The notes under the pieces were generated by a model that saw only the letters and a program-made list of their open reading frames with translations, was not told where the DNA came from and made no database searches. A stretch of 64,000 nt of DNA from Streptomyces collinus Tu 365 (GTDB lineage: Bacteria > Actinomycetota > Actinomycetes > Streptomycetales > Streptomycetaceae). A program made the translations under genes and the position numbers. Positions 6,808 to 15,128 of the stretch are shown piece after piece. The stretch covers positions 4,856,170 through 4,920,169 of the forward strand of contig NC_021985.1 in NCBI RefSeq assembly GCF_000444875.1, given 5' to 3'. Numbering within the stretch: position 1 is the stretch's first letter; every line of letters begins with the position of its first letter.

Positions 6808-8504
6808 GCCTCCTCGTCGTCGGACTGAGCCACCGCAGTGCCCCGGTCAGCGTGCTGGAGCGGGCCGCGCTGAGCGTGGACGCCCAGGCCAAGCTGGTCC
6901 AGGACACGGTCGCCGCCGAGCCGGCCACCGAGGCCGCGGTGCTCGCCACCTGCAACCGCATCGAGCTGTACGCCGACGTGGACAAGTTCCACGCCGGTGT
7001 CGCCGAGCTGTCCACGCTGCTCGCCCAGCACAGCGGCGTGGGCCTCGAGGAGCTGACTCCCTACCTCTACGTGCACTACGAGGACCGGGCCGTCCACCAC
7101 CTGTTCTCGGTGGCCTGCGGCCTGGACTCGATGGTCGTCGGCGAGGGGCAGATCCTCGGCCAGATAAAGGACTCCCTGGCCCGTGCCCAGGAGCTGCACA
7201 CCGCGGGCAAGCTGCTGAACGACCTGTTCCAGCAGGCGCTGCGGGTCGGCAAGCGCGCCCACTCCGAGACCGGCATCGACCGCGCCGGCCAGTCCCTGGT
7301 CACGTTCGGCCTGGAGCAGCTGGCCGCGGGCGGCGACGTGCAGGGCTGGGCCGCGGGCCGCAGGGCGCTGGTCATCGGCGCCGGCTCGATGTCCTCGCTG
7401 GCCGCCGCCACGCTCGCGCGTGCCGGGGTCGCCGAGGTGGTCGTGGCCAACCGCACCTTCGAGCGGGCCGAGCGGCTCGCGCGGATCCTGACCGAGGGCG
7501 ACGACACGGACGTGGCCGCCCGCGCGGTACCGATGGACGCGGTGCCGGGCGAGCTGACACGTGCCGACGTCGTGGTCTCCTGCACGGGGGCCACGGGCCT
7601 GGTGCTCACCGCGGAAGCGGTCGCGCAGGCGGTCGAGGACCGCACCGGCCGGCCGGCCGAGGACGAGGGCGACGACACCGGCACCGGCGGCACCGCCGTG
7701 GCCGCGCTGCCGCCGACCAGCCTCGGCGCCGAGGAGAACTGCCCGCTCGACCTGGCCGCCGTGCAGGGTTCCACCGGCTTCTCCGTGGCCGGTGAGGCCG
7801 CCGTGGCCGGGATGGACGCGGCCACCCTGGAGCAGCACGCCGCCTGGGTGGACAACGGCACCCTGGACCGGCGCGCCCGGCGCGGTCCCGAGGCCGACGC
7901 CGAGCTGATCACCGCGCTCGCCGCGACCGTCGCCACGGTCGGCCGGATCCCCGAGCGCCGGCGGCCCGAGCCGGTTGCCGGCATCCCGCGTCCGGCGCCC
8001 GCCCTGTTCCTCCTCGACCTCGCCATGCCCCGTGACATCGACGCGGCCGCCCACCGGCTGGCCGGGGTGCGCCTGGTGGACATCGAGTCGCTGGCGGAGG
8101 CGTCCGCGGACGCCCCGATGGCGGCCGACGTGGACCAGGTCAGGCGTATCGTCTCCGACGAGGTCGCGGCCTTCGGCGCGGCGCAGCGGGCGGCGCACAT
8201 CACGCCGACCGTGGTCGCCCTGCGCACCATGGCCGCCGACGTCGTCGCCGGTGAGATCGCGCGGCTCGACGGCCGCCTGCCCGACCTGGACGAACGCCAG
8301 CGCGGCGAGATCCGGCAGGCCGTGCACCGGGTCGTCGACAAGCTGCTGCACGCGCCGACCGTACGGGTCAAGCAGCTCGCGGCCGAGCCCGGCGGCGCCG
8401 GGTACGCGGACGCGTTGCGCACCCTGTTCGACCTCGATCCCGAGACGGTGGCCGCCGTCTCCCGGGCCGGGGACAGCACAGACAAGAAGGACCGACCGGC
8501 ATGA
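6804..8504 (+). CDS. hemA: Glutamyl-tRNA reductase
   Basis: This enzyme reduces glutamyl-tRNA(Glu) to glutamate-1-semialdehyde, the first committed step of C5-pathway heme synthesis; 566 residues. The catalytic Cys50 lies in ATCNRIELY. The helical region GEGQILGQIKDS and the NADPH-binding GAGSMSSLAAATLARAG follow. Between SCTGA (about 259) and LFLLDLAMPRDI (about 400) there are roughly 140 residues where most bacteria have about 35, so the protein carries an Ala/Asp/Thr-rich insertion of about 100 residues; this accounts for its length against the usual 420-450. It overlaps rex and hemC by 4 nt each, so translation is coupled. Confidence 0.96.
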   Translation: MSLLVVGLSHRSAPVSVLERAALSVDAQAKLVQDTVAAEPATEAAVLATCNRIELYADVDKFHAGVAELSTLLAQHSGVGLEELTPYLYVHYEDRAVHHLFSVACGLDSMVVGEGQILGQIKDSLARAQELHTAGKLLNDLFQQALRVGKRAHSETGIDRAGQSLVTFGLEQLAAGGDVQGWAAGRRALVIGAGSMSSLAAATLARAGVAEVVVANRTFERAERLARILTEGDDTDVAARAVPMDAVPGELTRADVVVSCTGATGLVLTAEAVAQAVEDRTGRPAEDEGDDTGTGGTAVAALPPTSLGAEENCPLDLAAVQGSTGFSVAGEAAVAGMDAATLEQHAAWVDNGTLDRRARRGPEADAELITALAATVATVGRIPERRRPEPVAGIPRPAPALFLLDLAMPRDIDAAAHRLAGVRLVDIESLAEASADAPMAADVDQVRRIVSDEVAAFGAAQRAAHITPTVVALRTMAADVVAGEIARLDGRLPDLDERQRGEIRQAVHRVVDKLLHAPTVRVKQLAAEPGGAGYADALRTLFDLDPETVAAVSRAGDSTDKKDRPA

Positions 8505-9460
8505 CTGAGAAGGCACTGAGACTGGGGACGAGGCGGAGCAGACTCGCCATGGCCCAGTCCGGGCAGGTGGCGGAGGCCGTGAGCCGGGTGACCGGCCGGC
8601 CCGTCGAGCTGGTCGAGATCACCACGTACGGCGACGTCTCCCGTGAGGCGCTCGCGCAGATCGGCGGCACGGGCGTGTTCGTCACGGCGCTGCGTGACGC
8701 GCTGCTGCGGGGCGAGGTGGACTTCGCGGTTCATTCGCTCAAGGACCTGCCGACCACGCAGCCCGAGGACCTGGCCCTGGCCGCCGTCCCGGTGCGCGAG
8801 GACCCGCGGGACGTGATCGTCGCCCGGGACGCGCTGAAGTTCACCGACCTGCCGCGCGGCGCCCGCATAGGCACGGGCGCGCCGCGCCGCATGGCCCAGC
8901 TCAACGCGTACGCGCGTGCCCACGGGCTGGACATCACGACGGTGCCGATCCGCGGCAACGTCGACACGCGTATCCGGTACGTCCGTGACGGTGAGCTGGA
9001 CGCGGTCGTCCTGGCCGCCGCCGGACTGAACCGGATGGGCCGGATCGAGGAGGTCACCGACTTCCTGTCGGTCGACACGGTTCTGCCCGCCCCCGGCCAG
9101 GGGGCCCTGGCGATCGAGTGCACCGCGGACAACGCGGGCCTCGTCGCCGCGCTCGCCGAGCTCGACGACCCGTTCACCCGGGCCGCCGTGACCGCCGAGC
9201 GGTCACTGCTCGCCGCCCTGGAAGCCGGCTGCAGCGCCCCCGTGGGCGCGCTGGCCGACCTCCTGGCCGACGGGCAGTCTGTCAAGGAAATGCGCCTGCG
9301 CGGCGTCGTCGGCACGACCGACGGTTCCCGCACGGTGCAGCTGTCCACCACCGGTCCCGTGCCCCACACGCACGAGCAGGCGCTGGCACTCGGTCGCGAC
9401 CTCGCCACCGAGATGCTCGCCCAGGGCGCGGCCGGTCTGATGGGGGAGCGAGCACAGTGA
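8501..9460 (+). CDS. hemC: Porphobilinogen deaminase (hydroxymethylbilane synthase)
   Basis: This enzyme polymerises four porphobilinogen molecules into hydroxymethylbilane; 319 residues, a normal family length. It begins LRLGTRRSRLAMAQSG, carries DFAVHSLKDLPT and the arginine-rich APRRMAQL, and has the dipyrromethane-cofactor cysteine in LEAGCSAPVGA (about Cys244). Its ATG overlaps the hemA stop (ATGA) and its stop overlaps the GTG of hemD. It acts in the cytoplasm between hemB and hemD in the pathway, and shares the Rex-controlled promoter. Confidence 0.96.
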   Translation: MTEKALRLGTRRSRLAMAQSGQVAEAVSRVTGRPVELVEITTYGDVSREALAQIGGTGVFVTALRDALLRGEVDFAVHSLKDLPTTQPEDLALAAVPVREDPRDVIVARDALKFTDLPRGARIGTGAPRRMAQLNAYARAHGLDITTVPIRGNVDTRIRYVRDGELDAVVLAAAGLNRMGRIEEVTDFLSVDTVLPAPGQGALAIECTADNAGLVAALAELDDPFTRAAVTAERSLLAALEAGCSAPVGALADLLADGQSVKEMRLRGVVGTTDGSRTVQLSTTGPVPHTHEQALALGRDLATEMLAQGAAGLMGERAQ

Positions 9461-11166
9461 GCCCCACCGCCTTTCCCGCCGGTCCGGAACACGGGCACGT
9501 CACCTTCCTCGGTGCCGGACCCGGGGATCCGGGACTGCTGACTCTGCGCGCCGTGGAGGCGCTGTCGAGCGCTGACGTCCTGGTCGCCGAGCACGATGTG
9601 CTCGACGTGATCCAGACGCACGCCCGGCAGGGCGTCTCCGTGGTACGGACGGATGCCGACGCCTCCTCGGTCTCGCCACCGGGCACGGGCGCGCCGCAGC
9701 TCACGGTCGTTGACGGCACGTCAACAGCCGCTGCGGTCCCGTCTCCTGCCCGGGATGCCGCTCATCTTGTCATGGAGGCCGCGCGGGGCGGCAGGCGGGT
9801 CGTCCGTGCGGTGCCCGGGGACCCGGGACTTGATACGTACGCGGCCGAGGAAATGCTCGCCTGCGCCGCCGCCGGTGTGCCCTTCGAGGTGGTACCGGGT
9901 GTGGCGGCCGCGGTCGGTGTGCCGGCGTACGCCGGTGTGCCGCTGCGGGACGCGCACGGCGCGGACGTCCGGTTCGTGGACGCCCGTACCGCCTCCGGCC
10001 GCTGCTGGACGGAGGTCGGCGCCTCGGACGGCACGGTGGTCGTGTCCACGACGCTGGACTCGGTCGCGGCCGCGGCCGGGGAGCTGGTGTCGGCGGGCCG
10101 CAAGCCGGACACCCCGCTGAGTGTCACGGTCGCCGGTACGACGACCCGGCAGCGCACCTGGACGGCGACGCTCGGCACGATCGCGCAGACGCTGAAGCAG
10201 GCGAAGGTGCTGCCGTCGCCGGACGGCGGCCGGCCGGTGATAGCCGTGGTCGGTGAGCGGTCCGCCGCCGCCCAGCGCGACCAGTTGTCGTGGTTCGAGT
10301 CCAAGCCGCTGTTCGGCTGGAAGGTGCTCGTGCCGCGGACGAAGGAGCAGGCGGCGTCGCTCTCCGACCAGCTGCGGTCCTACGGTGCCGTGCCGCACGA
10401 GGTCCCGACGATCGCCGTGGAGCCGCCGCGCACGCCCCAGCAGATGGAGCGTGCCGTCAAGGGCCTGGTGACCGGCCGCTACGAGTGGATCGCGTTCACC
10501 TCGGTCAACGCGGTGAAGGCGGTCCGGGAGAAGTTCGAGGAGTACGGCCTCGACGCTCGGGCCTTCGCGGGCATCAAGGTGGCCGCGGTGGGCGAGCAGA
10601 CCGCGAAGGCGCTCGTCGCGTTCGGTGTGAAGCCGGACCTGGTGCCGAGCGGCGAGCAGTCGGCCGCGGGCCTGCTGGAGGACTGGCCGCCCTACGACCC
10701 GGTGTTCGACCCGATCGACCGCGTCTTCCTGCCGCGTGCCGACATCGCCACGGAGACCCTGGTCGCCGGTCTGATCGAGCTGGGCTGGGAGGTCGACGAC
10801 GTCACGGCCTACCGGACCGTGCGGGCGTCGCCGCCGCCGGCGGACACCCGTGAGGCCATCAAGGGCGGCGGTTTCGACGCGGTGCTGTTCACGTCGTCGT
10901 CGACCGTCCGGAACCTGGTGGGTATCGCGGGCAAGCCGCACAACGTGACGGTGATCGCCTGTATCGGCCCGGCGACGGCCAAGACGGCCGAGGAGCACGG
11001 GCTGCGGGTCGACGTGATGGCTCCGGAGCCGTCGGTGCACAAGCTGGCCGAGGCGCTGGCGGACTTCGGTCTGAAGCGCCGGGCGGCCGCGCTGGAGGCG
11101 GGGGACCCCGTCACCCGGCCGAGCGAGCGGCGGCCGGGGGCGCGCAGGCGCCGGTCGACGACCTGA
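9457..11166 (+). CDS. hemD: Bifunctional uroporphyrinogen-III methyltransferase-like / uroporphyrinogen-III synthase
   Basis: This is a two-domain protein of 569 residues. Residues about 10-250 resemble a SUMT/CobA-type SAM methyltransferase (HVTFLGAGPGDPGLLTLRAVE near the start, then VRAVPGDPGLDTYAAEE). Residues about 285-550 are a uroporphyrinogen-III synthase (GWKVLVPRTKEQA, IAFTSVNAVKAVREKF, DAVLFTSSSTVRNLVG). The synthase closes hydroxymethylbilane to uroporphyrinogen III; a methylase half would lead towards siroheme or B12. The methylase half looks more diverged than stand-alone CobA, so its activity is uncertain. The start is GTG 9457, overlapping hemC by 4 nt; a longer open frame upstream is a shadow of hemC. 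A terminator hairpin follows the stop. Confidence 0.93.
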   Translation: MSPTAFPAGPEHGHVTFLGAGPGDPGLLTLRAVEALSSADVLVAEHDVLDVIQTHARQGVSVVRTDADASSVSPPGTGAPQLTVVDGTSTAAAVPSPARDAAHLVMEAARGGRRVVRAVPGDPGLDTYAAEEMLACAAAGVPFEVVPGVAAAVGVPAYAGVPLRDAHGADVRFVDARTASGRCWTEVGASDGTVVVSTTLDSVAAAAGELVSAGRKPDTPLSVTVAGTTTRQRTWTATLGTIAQTLKQAKVLPSPDGGRPVIAVVGERSAAAQRDQLSWFESKPLFGWKVLVPRTKEQAASLSDQLRSYGAVPHEVPTIAVEPPRTPQQMERAVKGLVTGRYEWIAFTSVNAVKAVREKFEEYGLDARAFAGIKVAAVGEQTAKALVAFGVKPDLVPSGEQSAAGLLEDWPPYDPVFDPIDRVFLPRADIATETLVAGLIELGWEVDDVTAYRTVRASPPPADTREAIKGGGFDAVLFTSSSTVRNLVGIAGKPHNVTVIACIGPATAKTAEEHGLRVDVMAPEPSVHKLAEALADFGLKRRAAALEAGDPVTRPSERRPGARRRRSTT

Positions 11167-11198
11167 GCGCCGGGCGGCCGTGAGGCCATGAGGCGATG

Positions 11199-11233
11199 AG
11201 GGCGGGACGTGCCGTGACGGCGCGTCCCGCCCT
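11199..11233 (+). terminator. Terminator of the rex-hemACD operon
   Basis: An 11-bp perfect stem (AGGGCGGGACG at 11199-11209, mirrored at 11223-11233) with a 13-nt loop begins 33 nt after the hemD stop and ends in TTC. Confidence 0.75.
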
Positions 11234-11292
11234 TCGCCGTACGCCTCCGGGCGCCTCCCGGGGCGGGTTGTGTGCATGCCATGATCGGGCGC

Positions 11293-11697
11293 ATGAGCGA
11301 GTACGCCGTGTACGCGGAGATCGTCTACTGGCGGCGGAGCCTGTGGAACGGGGCGCGCTGCGTGCCCCTGGTGCTGAGCCTGTCCCCCGGGGAGTTGCGG
11401 GCCGAGGACCGGGACGGGCAGGTCGTCGTCCAGAGCGATCCCCGGGAGGTCGAGGGCCGCCTCACCCGGCTCGGGACCCTGCTGATCACCGTCCGCGGGG
11501 AGCGGTACGCCCTGGTCGGGCGGGGCGGTGGCCTGTCGCCGGCGCCGAGTCCCGGGCAACGGGCCGCGGTGAGCGCCTTCGGGGCGTCGCCGCCGGCGGC
11601 CGGGGGAGCGGTGGACCAGGTGTTCAACGCCGGTGCGGGGGCGCGGATGCGCGCCTGGCACACCCGGCTGGGCGGGGCCGGCGCCCGGCTGTGGTGA
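11293..11697 (+). CDS. Hypothetical protein, 134 aa
   Basis: I do not recognise this family. The protein is soluble, with no signal peptide or membrane segment. It starts MSEYAVYAEIVYWRRSLW, has a beta-rich middle and a small Gly/Ala/Pro-rich C-terminal part. ATG 11293 is preferred; an in-frame ATG at 11281 lies just upstream and no clear Shine-Dalgarno is seen, so the mRNA may be leaderless. Codon usage is typical of the genome. It lies alone between the hem operon terminator and hemB on the same strand, so a link to heme synthesis is only a position-based guess. Confidence 0.65.
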   Translation: MSEYAVYAEIVYWRRSLWNGARCVPLVLSLSPGELRAEDRDGQVVVQSDPREVEGRLTRLGTLLITVRGERYALVGRGGGLSPAPSPGQRAAVSAFGASPPAAGGAVDQVFNAGAGARMRAWHTRLGGAGARLW

Positions 11698-11770
11698 GCC
11701 GTCCCGCGGTGGCCGTGCGCCGACGCCGCGTCGGCAAAGGTGCCTCCGGGGCGGGCGTAGCGTAGAAGGC

Positions 11771-12763
11771 ATGACGAAGTACGGATCCTTTCCCGGTACG
11801 CGTCCCCGGCGGCTGCGGACCTCGCCCGTCATGCGGCGGATGGTCGCCGAGACGCGACTGTCCCCCGCCGACTTCATCCTTCCGGCGTTCGTCCGTGAAG
11901 GCGTCAGCGAGCCGGTGCCGATCGCGGCCATGCCCGGTGTCGTCCAGCACACCCGGGACAGCCTGAAGAAGGCGGCCCTCGAGGCGGTCGAGGCCGGGGT
12001 CTCCGGGATCATGCTGTTCGGCGTGCCGGAGGAGAGCAAGAAGGACGGCCTGGGCACGGTCGGCACCGATCCGGACGGGATCCTCCAGGTGGCACTGCGC
12101 GACGTGCGGGCCGAGGTCGGCGACGACCTGCTCGTCATGTCGGACCTGTGCCTGGACGAGTTCACCGACCACGGCCACTGCGGGGTGCTGGACGCCGAGG
12201 GGCGGGTCGACAACGACGCCACCCTGGAGCGGTACGCCGAGATGGCCCAGGTGCAGGCGGACGCCGGCGCGCACGTGGTCGGCCCGAGCGGGATGATGGA
12301 CGGCCAGATCGGCGTGATCCGTGACGCGCTCGACCAGATCGGCCGCGAGGACGTCGCCGTCCTGGCCTACACCGCCAAGTACTCCTCCGCGTTCTACGGG
12401 CCCTTCCGCGAGGCGGTCGGCTCCTCGCTCCAGGGCGACCGCAAGACCTACCAGCAGGACCCGGCCAACTGGCGGGAGTCCTTGCGGGAGGTGGAGCTCG
12501 ACCTCGCCGAGGGCGCCGACATGGTGATGGTCAAGCCGGCCGGCCCGTACCTCGACATCGTCGCCCGGGTCGCGGACGCCGTGGACGTGCCCGTGGTCGC
12601 CTACCAGATCTCCGGCGAGTACTCGATGATCGAGGCCGCCGCCGAGAAGGGCTGGATCGACCGCGACCGCGCCATCTTCGAGACTCTGACCGGCATCAGG
12701 CGGGCCGGCGCCCGCACGGTCCTCACCTACTGGGCGACCGAGGCCGCGCAGAAGCTGCGCTGA
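11771..12763 (+). CDS. hemB: Delta-aminolevulinic acid dehydratase (porphobilinogen synthase)
   Basis: This enzyme condenses two 5-aminolevulinate molecules to porphobilinogen; 330 residues, typical length. The two active-site lysines are visible: Lys203 in YTAKYSSAFYGP and Lys255 in MVMVKPAGPYLD (the Schiff-base lysine). The metal segment is DLCLDEFTDHGHCG: the first and third zinc cysteines are present, but the second is Asp. The ATG at 11771 follows AAGG weakly; no strong ribosome-binding site is seen. The gene has its own upstream region after the short hypothetical gene and is not coupled to hemD. Confidence 0.95.
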   Translation: MTKYGSFPGTRPRRLRTSPVMRRMVAETRLSPADFILPAFVREGVSEPVPIAAMPGVVQHTRDSLKKAALEAVEAGVSGIMLFGVPEESKKDGLGTVGTDPDGILQVALRDVRAEVGDDLLVMSDLCLDEFTDHGHCGVLDAEGRVDNDATLERYAEMAQVQADAGAHVVGPSGMMDGQIGVIRDALDQIGREDVAVLAYTAKYSSAFYGPFREAVGSSLQGDRKTYQQDPANWRESLREVELDLAEGADMVMVKPAGPYLDIVARVADAVDVPVVAYQISGEYSMIEAAAEKGWIDRDRAIFETLTGIRRAGARTVLTYWATEAAQKLR

Positions 12764-12815
12764 CGCCCCGGCGGTCATCCTGCCCGTCCGGATCGCGAAA
12801 TGGACGGTGTAGGGG

Positions 12816-12836
12816 GCAGCTAGTTCCCTAGGCTGC
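12816..12836. promoter_or_regulatory. Inverted repeat upstream of the aminotransferase gene
   Basis: GCAGCTAG, TTCC, CTAG, a bulged G and CTGC form a near-perfect dyad about 40 nt upstream of the start at 12876. Part of the right arm (TAGGCT) could be a -10 box. It may be an operator; the binding protein is unknown. Confidence 0.4.
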
Positions 12837-12875
12837 GGGCGCAGTGGAGCTTCCGCAGTCGAAGGAGAGCCGGTC

Positions 12876-14081
12876 ATGACCGTCACCGAACCCGCTCCGT
12901 CGCGTGCCCCCGTGCCGCCGCTCGCCGCCCGTGCCCGGGGTGTGGGCGGGTCGCCGGTGCGGGAGATCCTGGCGGTCACCGCCCGCCCCGAGGTGATCAA
13001 CTTCGCGGGCGGGCTGCCCGCGCCCGAGCTGTTCGACCAGGACGGCATAGCGGCCGCGTTCCGTGAGGTGCTGGAACTGACCCCGGCGCAGGCGCTCCAG
13101 TACTCCACCACGGAGGGCGAACCGGCCCTGCGCACCGCCCTGGCCGCCCGGGTCACCGCCCAGGGTCTGCCCACCGCCCCCGACGACCTCCTCGTCACCA
13201 CCGGCTCGCAGCAGGCCCTGTCCCTGCTCGCCACCGCGCTGATCGAGCCCGGCGACACCGTCCTGGTCGAAAGTCCCTGCTACCTGGCGGCACTTCAGGT
13301 CTTCGCGCTCGCCGGCGCCCGGGTGGTGTCCGTGCCGGGGGACGAGGACGGGGTCGACCCCGCCGCCCTGGAGGAGGCGGTGCTGCGCGAACGCCCGAAG
13401 CTGCTCTACCTCGTCCCCACCTTCCAGAACCCCACCGGCCGTACGATGCCCGCGCCGCGCCGGCGGGCCGTCGCCGCCGTGGCCGCCCGGCAGGGCGTGT
13501 GGATCGTCGAGGACGACCCCTACGGCGAACTCCGCTACGACGGCGAGCGCGTCCCCTGGATCGCCGCCCACCCCGGCGCCGAGGACCGCGTGGTGCTCCT
13601 CGGCTCCCTCTCCAAGGTGATGGCCCCCGGCCTGCGCCTCGGCTGGCTGCGTGCCCCCGCGGAGCTGCGCCGGGCGTGCGCCGTGGCCAAGCAGGCCGCC
13701 GACCTGCACACGCCCACCGTCAACCAGCTCGCCGCCGCCCGCTACCTGGACGTCCTCGACACCCATGTGGCCCGTGTCCGCGCCGTCTACGGCGAACGCC
13801 GTGACGCCATGCTCGCCGCACTCCCCGACGCGCTCCCCGAGGGCTCGGTGTGGACCCGCCCCGAAGGCGGCATGTTCCTGTGGGCGCGGCTCCCCGACCC
13901 GTACGACACCACCGCCCTGCTGCCCCAGGTGGTGCGGCAGGACGTCGCCTACGTCCCCGGCGCCCCCTTCTACGCCGCCGACCCCGACCGCTCCACCCTG
14001 CGCCTGTGCTTCGTCACGCAGACTCCGGACGAGATCCAGGAGGGCCTGCGCAGACTGGGCCGGGGGCTCGCCGCGCGCTGA
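12876..14081 (+). CDS. PLP-dependent aminotransferase (class I/II)
   Basis: This is a fold-type I aminotransferase of 401 residues, close in pattern to 2-aminoadipate/LysN-type and the MocR-associated family, but without an N-terminal DNA-binding domain. Visible signatures are NFAGGLPAPELFD, TTGSQQALSLLA, VPTFQNPTGRTM (Asn that contacts the cofactor), EDDPYGELRYDG and the PLP-lysine region GSLSKVMAPGLRLGW. An AAGGAG Shine-Dalgarno lies 8 nt before ATG 12876. It is transcribed alone; a dyad lies in its promoter region. The amino-acid substrate cannot be predicted from sequence alone. Confidence 0.88.
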   Translation: MTVTEPAPSRAPVPPLAARARGVGGSPVREILAVTARPEVINFAGGLPAPELFDQDGIAAAFREVLELTPAQALQYSTTEGEPALRTALAARVTAQGLPTAPDDLLVTTGSQQALSLLATALIEPGDTVLVESPCYLAALQVFALAGARVVSVPGDEDGVDPAALEEAVLRERPKLLYLVPTFQNPTGRTMPAPRRRAVAAVAARQGVWIVEDDPYGELRYDGERVPWIAAHPGAEDRVVLLGSLSKVMAPGLRLGWLRAPAELRRACAVAKQAADLHTPTVNQLAAARYLDVLDTHVARVRAVYGERRDAMLAALPDALPEGSVWTRPEGGMFLWARLPDPYDTTALLPQVVRQDVAYVPGAPFYAADPDRSTLRLCFVTQTPDEIQEGLRRLGRGLAAR

Positions 14082-14091
14082 CCGCGACGGC

Positions 14092-14904
14092 TCAGTCCCA
14101 CCAGAAGGACCAGGTCGGCTCGCCGACCAGCTCCTTCGCGTAACCACGCAGGGAGTCCGGGCCGTTCTGCAGGATGTTGTCCGCGCAGAAAGCGAAGTGC
14201 TCCGCCGCCACCGCCTCGGCCTCCGCCACGGTGGCCGGCGGGGCCGCCACCGACACGACCAGCAGGTCGAAGCCGAGCCCCACCACCCGTATGCCGAAGC
14301 GGTCCTCCCACGAGCGCAGGACCGCGCAGAGCCGGGCCACGTCGTTCTCGTAGTTCAGCGGGCCGGTCCAGCCGATCGCCGCCGGGACGTCGGCCGACCG
14401 GCGGGCCGGGACCAGCGCCAGCCGCGGCTCCTTGAACCACCGGGCCCCGTCCGTCAGCGAGTCCGCGACCGAGGCGGCCCTGGTGTCCGGGTCCGCGGTC
14501 GGCCGGCCCGCGGGCGCGAGACCGGGCCACTCGGGCCCGAACGGCGCTATCTCCGCGCCCACTTCGTCCTCCGCGTTCTCCTCCCAGTACTCCGCGAGCT
14601 GCTCCTCGGCGTCGTGGTCGCCCGGGTACGACATCCGCTCGGGCATCAGCTGCCAGTCCTCCGGGCCGCCCTGGGTCCCGCCCACGTCCAGGAGCACCGG
14701 CAGCAGCCCCGCCCGCGCGGCCGGCGCGCCCAGCGCCTTCCACGTGCCGGGCGCCGCCGCCTTCCCGGACTGCCACAGCAGGGGCTCGTGCCAGTCCCCG
14801 TCGTAGGTGGTGTCGATCAGCCTGCCGGGCGGAAGCTGGAGCCCGAGGCCACGGCCGCTGGGATCGGTGGCCAGCCTGGGCAGCGGGTTGGGAAGAGTCG
14901 CCAT
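14092..14904 (-). CDS. DUF4253 domain-containing protein
   Basis: This is a cytoplasmic protein of 270 residues with no known function. The C-terminal third (about 165-270), with FDLLVVSVAAPP, EHFAFCADNI and the end WSFWWD, matches the DUF4253 domain that is common in actinomycetes. The long open frame begins at 14973, but ATG 14904 (MATLPNPLPRL) is preceded by TAGAGT 7 nt upstream, which suggests a leaderless transcript starting at the ATG. It is convergent with the aminotransferase (10 nt apart). DUF4253 proteins are often found near toxin-immunity genes, but nothing here supports that role. Confidence 0.78.
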   Translation of the reverse strand: MATLPNPLPRLATDPSGRGLGLQLPPGRLIDTTYDGDWHEPLLWQSGKAAAPGTWKALGAPAARAGLLPVLLDVGGTQGGPEDWQLMPERMSYPGDHDAEEQLAEYWEENAEDEVGAEIAPFGPEWPGLAPAGRPTADPDTRAASVADSLTDGARWFKEPRLALVPARRSADVPAAIGWTGPLNYENDVARLCAVLRSWEDRFGIRVVGLGFDLLVVSVAAPPATVAEAEAVAAEHFAFCADNILQNGPDSLRGYAKELVGEPTWSFWWD

Positions 14905-14939
14905 ACCGGTGACTCTAGGTGCCCCCACTGACAACGCGG

Positions 14940-15128
14940 CTAGCCTGCGGCGAACTCCGCGAACTTGACCCAAGTCGCTTGCGCGAGCTTGAGAGTTGGG
15001 CTGTCCTCAGGGTGCTGCTTGGAGTCCCGGACGTGGATGACACCGGAGGTGACGGCCACTTCGAGGCACTGGCCGCCTTCGCTACCGCTGTAGGTCGACT
15101 TGAACCACTGAAGTGCTTCGGCGCTCAT
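14940..15128 (-). CDS. DUF397 small protein (WhiJ-partner type)
   Basis: This is a 62-residue protein with the DUF397 pattern: WFKSTYSGSEGGQCLEVA, then VHVRDSK-like IHVRDSK, and WVKFAEFAAG at the end. It starts at ATG 15128, overlapping the stop of the XRE regulator gene (ATGA), so it is translationally coupled to it. In Streptomyces many DUF397 genes are paired with a WhiJ-like regulator, and genetic work on whiJ indicates that the small protein modulates DNA binding by its partner. It is a longer frame's tail if upstream sequence is read, but the coupled ATG is clearly the start. Confidence 0.88.
   Translation of the reverse strand: MSAEALQWFKSTYSGSEGGQCLEVAVTSGVIHVRDSKQHPEDSPTLKLAQATWVKFAEFAAG

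Noticed and set aside
6372..8516. 714-codon minus-strand frame over rex and hemA
   Set aside because: It covers clearly identified plus-strand genes and has a His/Gly/Val-biased composition typical of shadows.
9721..12222. 833-codon open frame on the minus strand over hemD and hemB
   Set aside because: It is antisense to well-conserved genes, Arg/Gly/His-rich and has no domain; a typical high-GC shadow frame.
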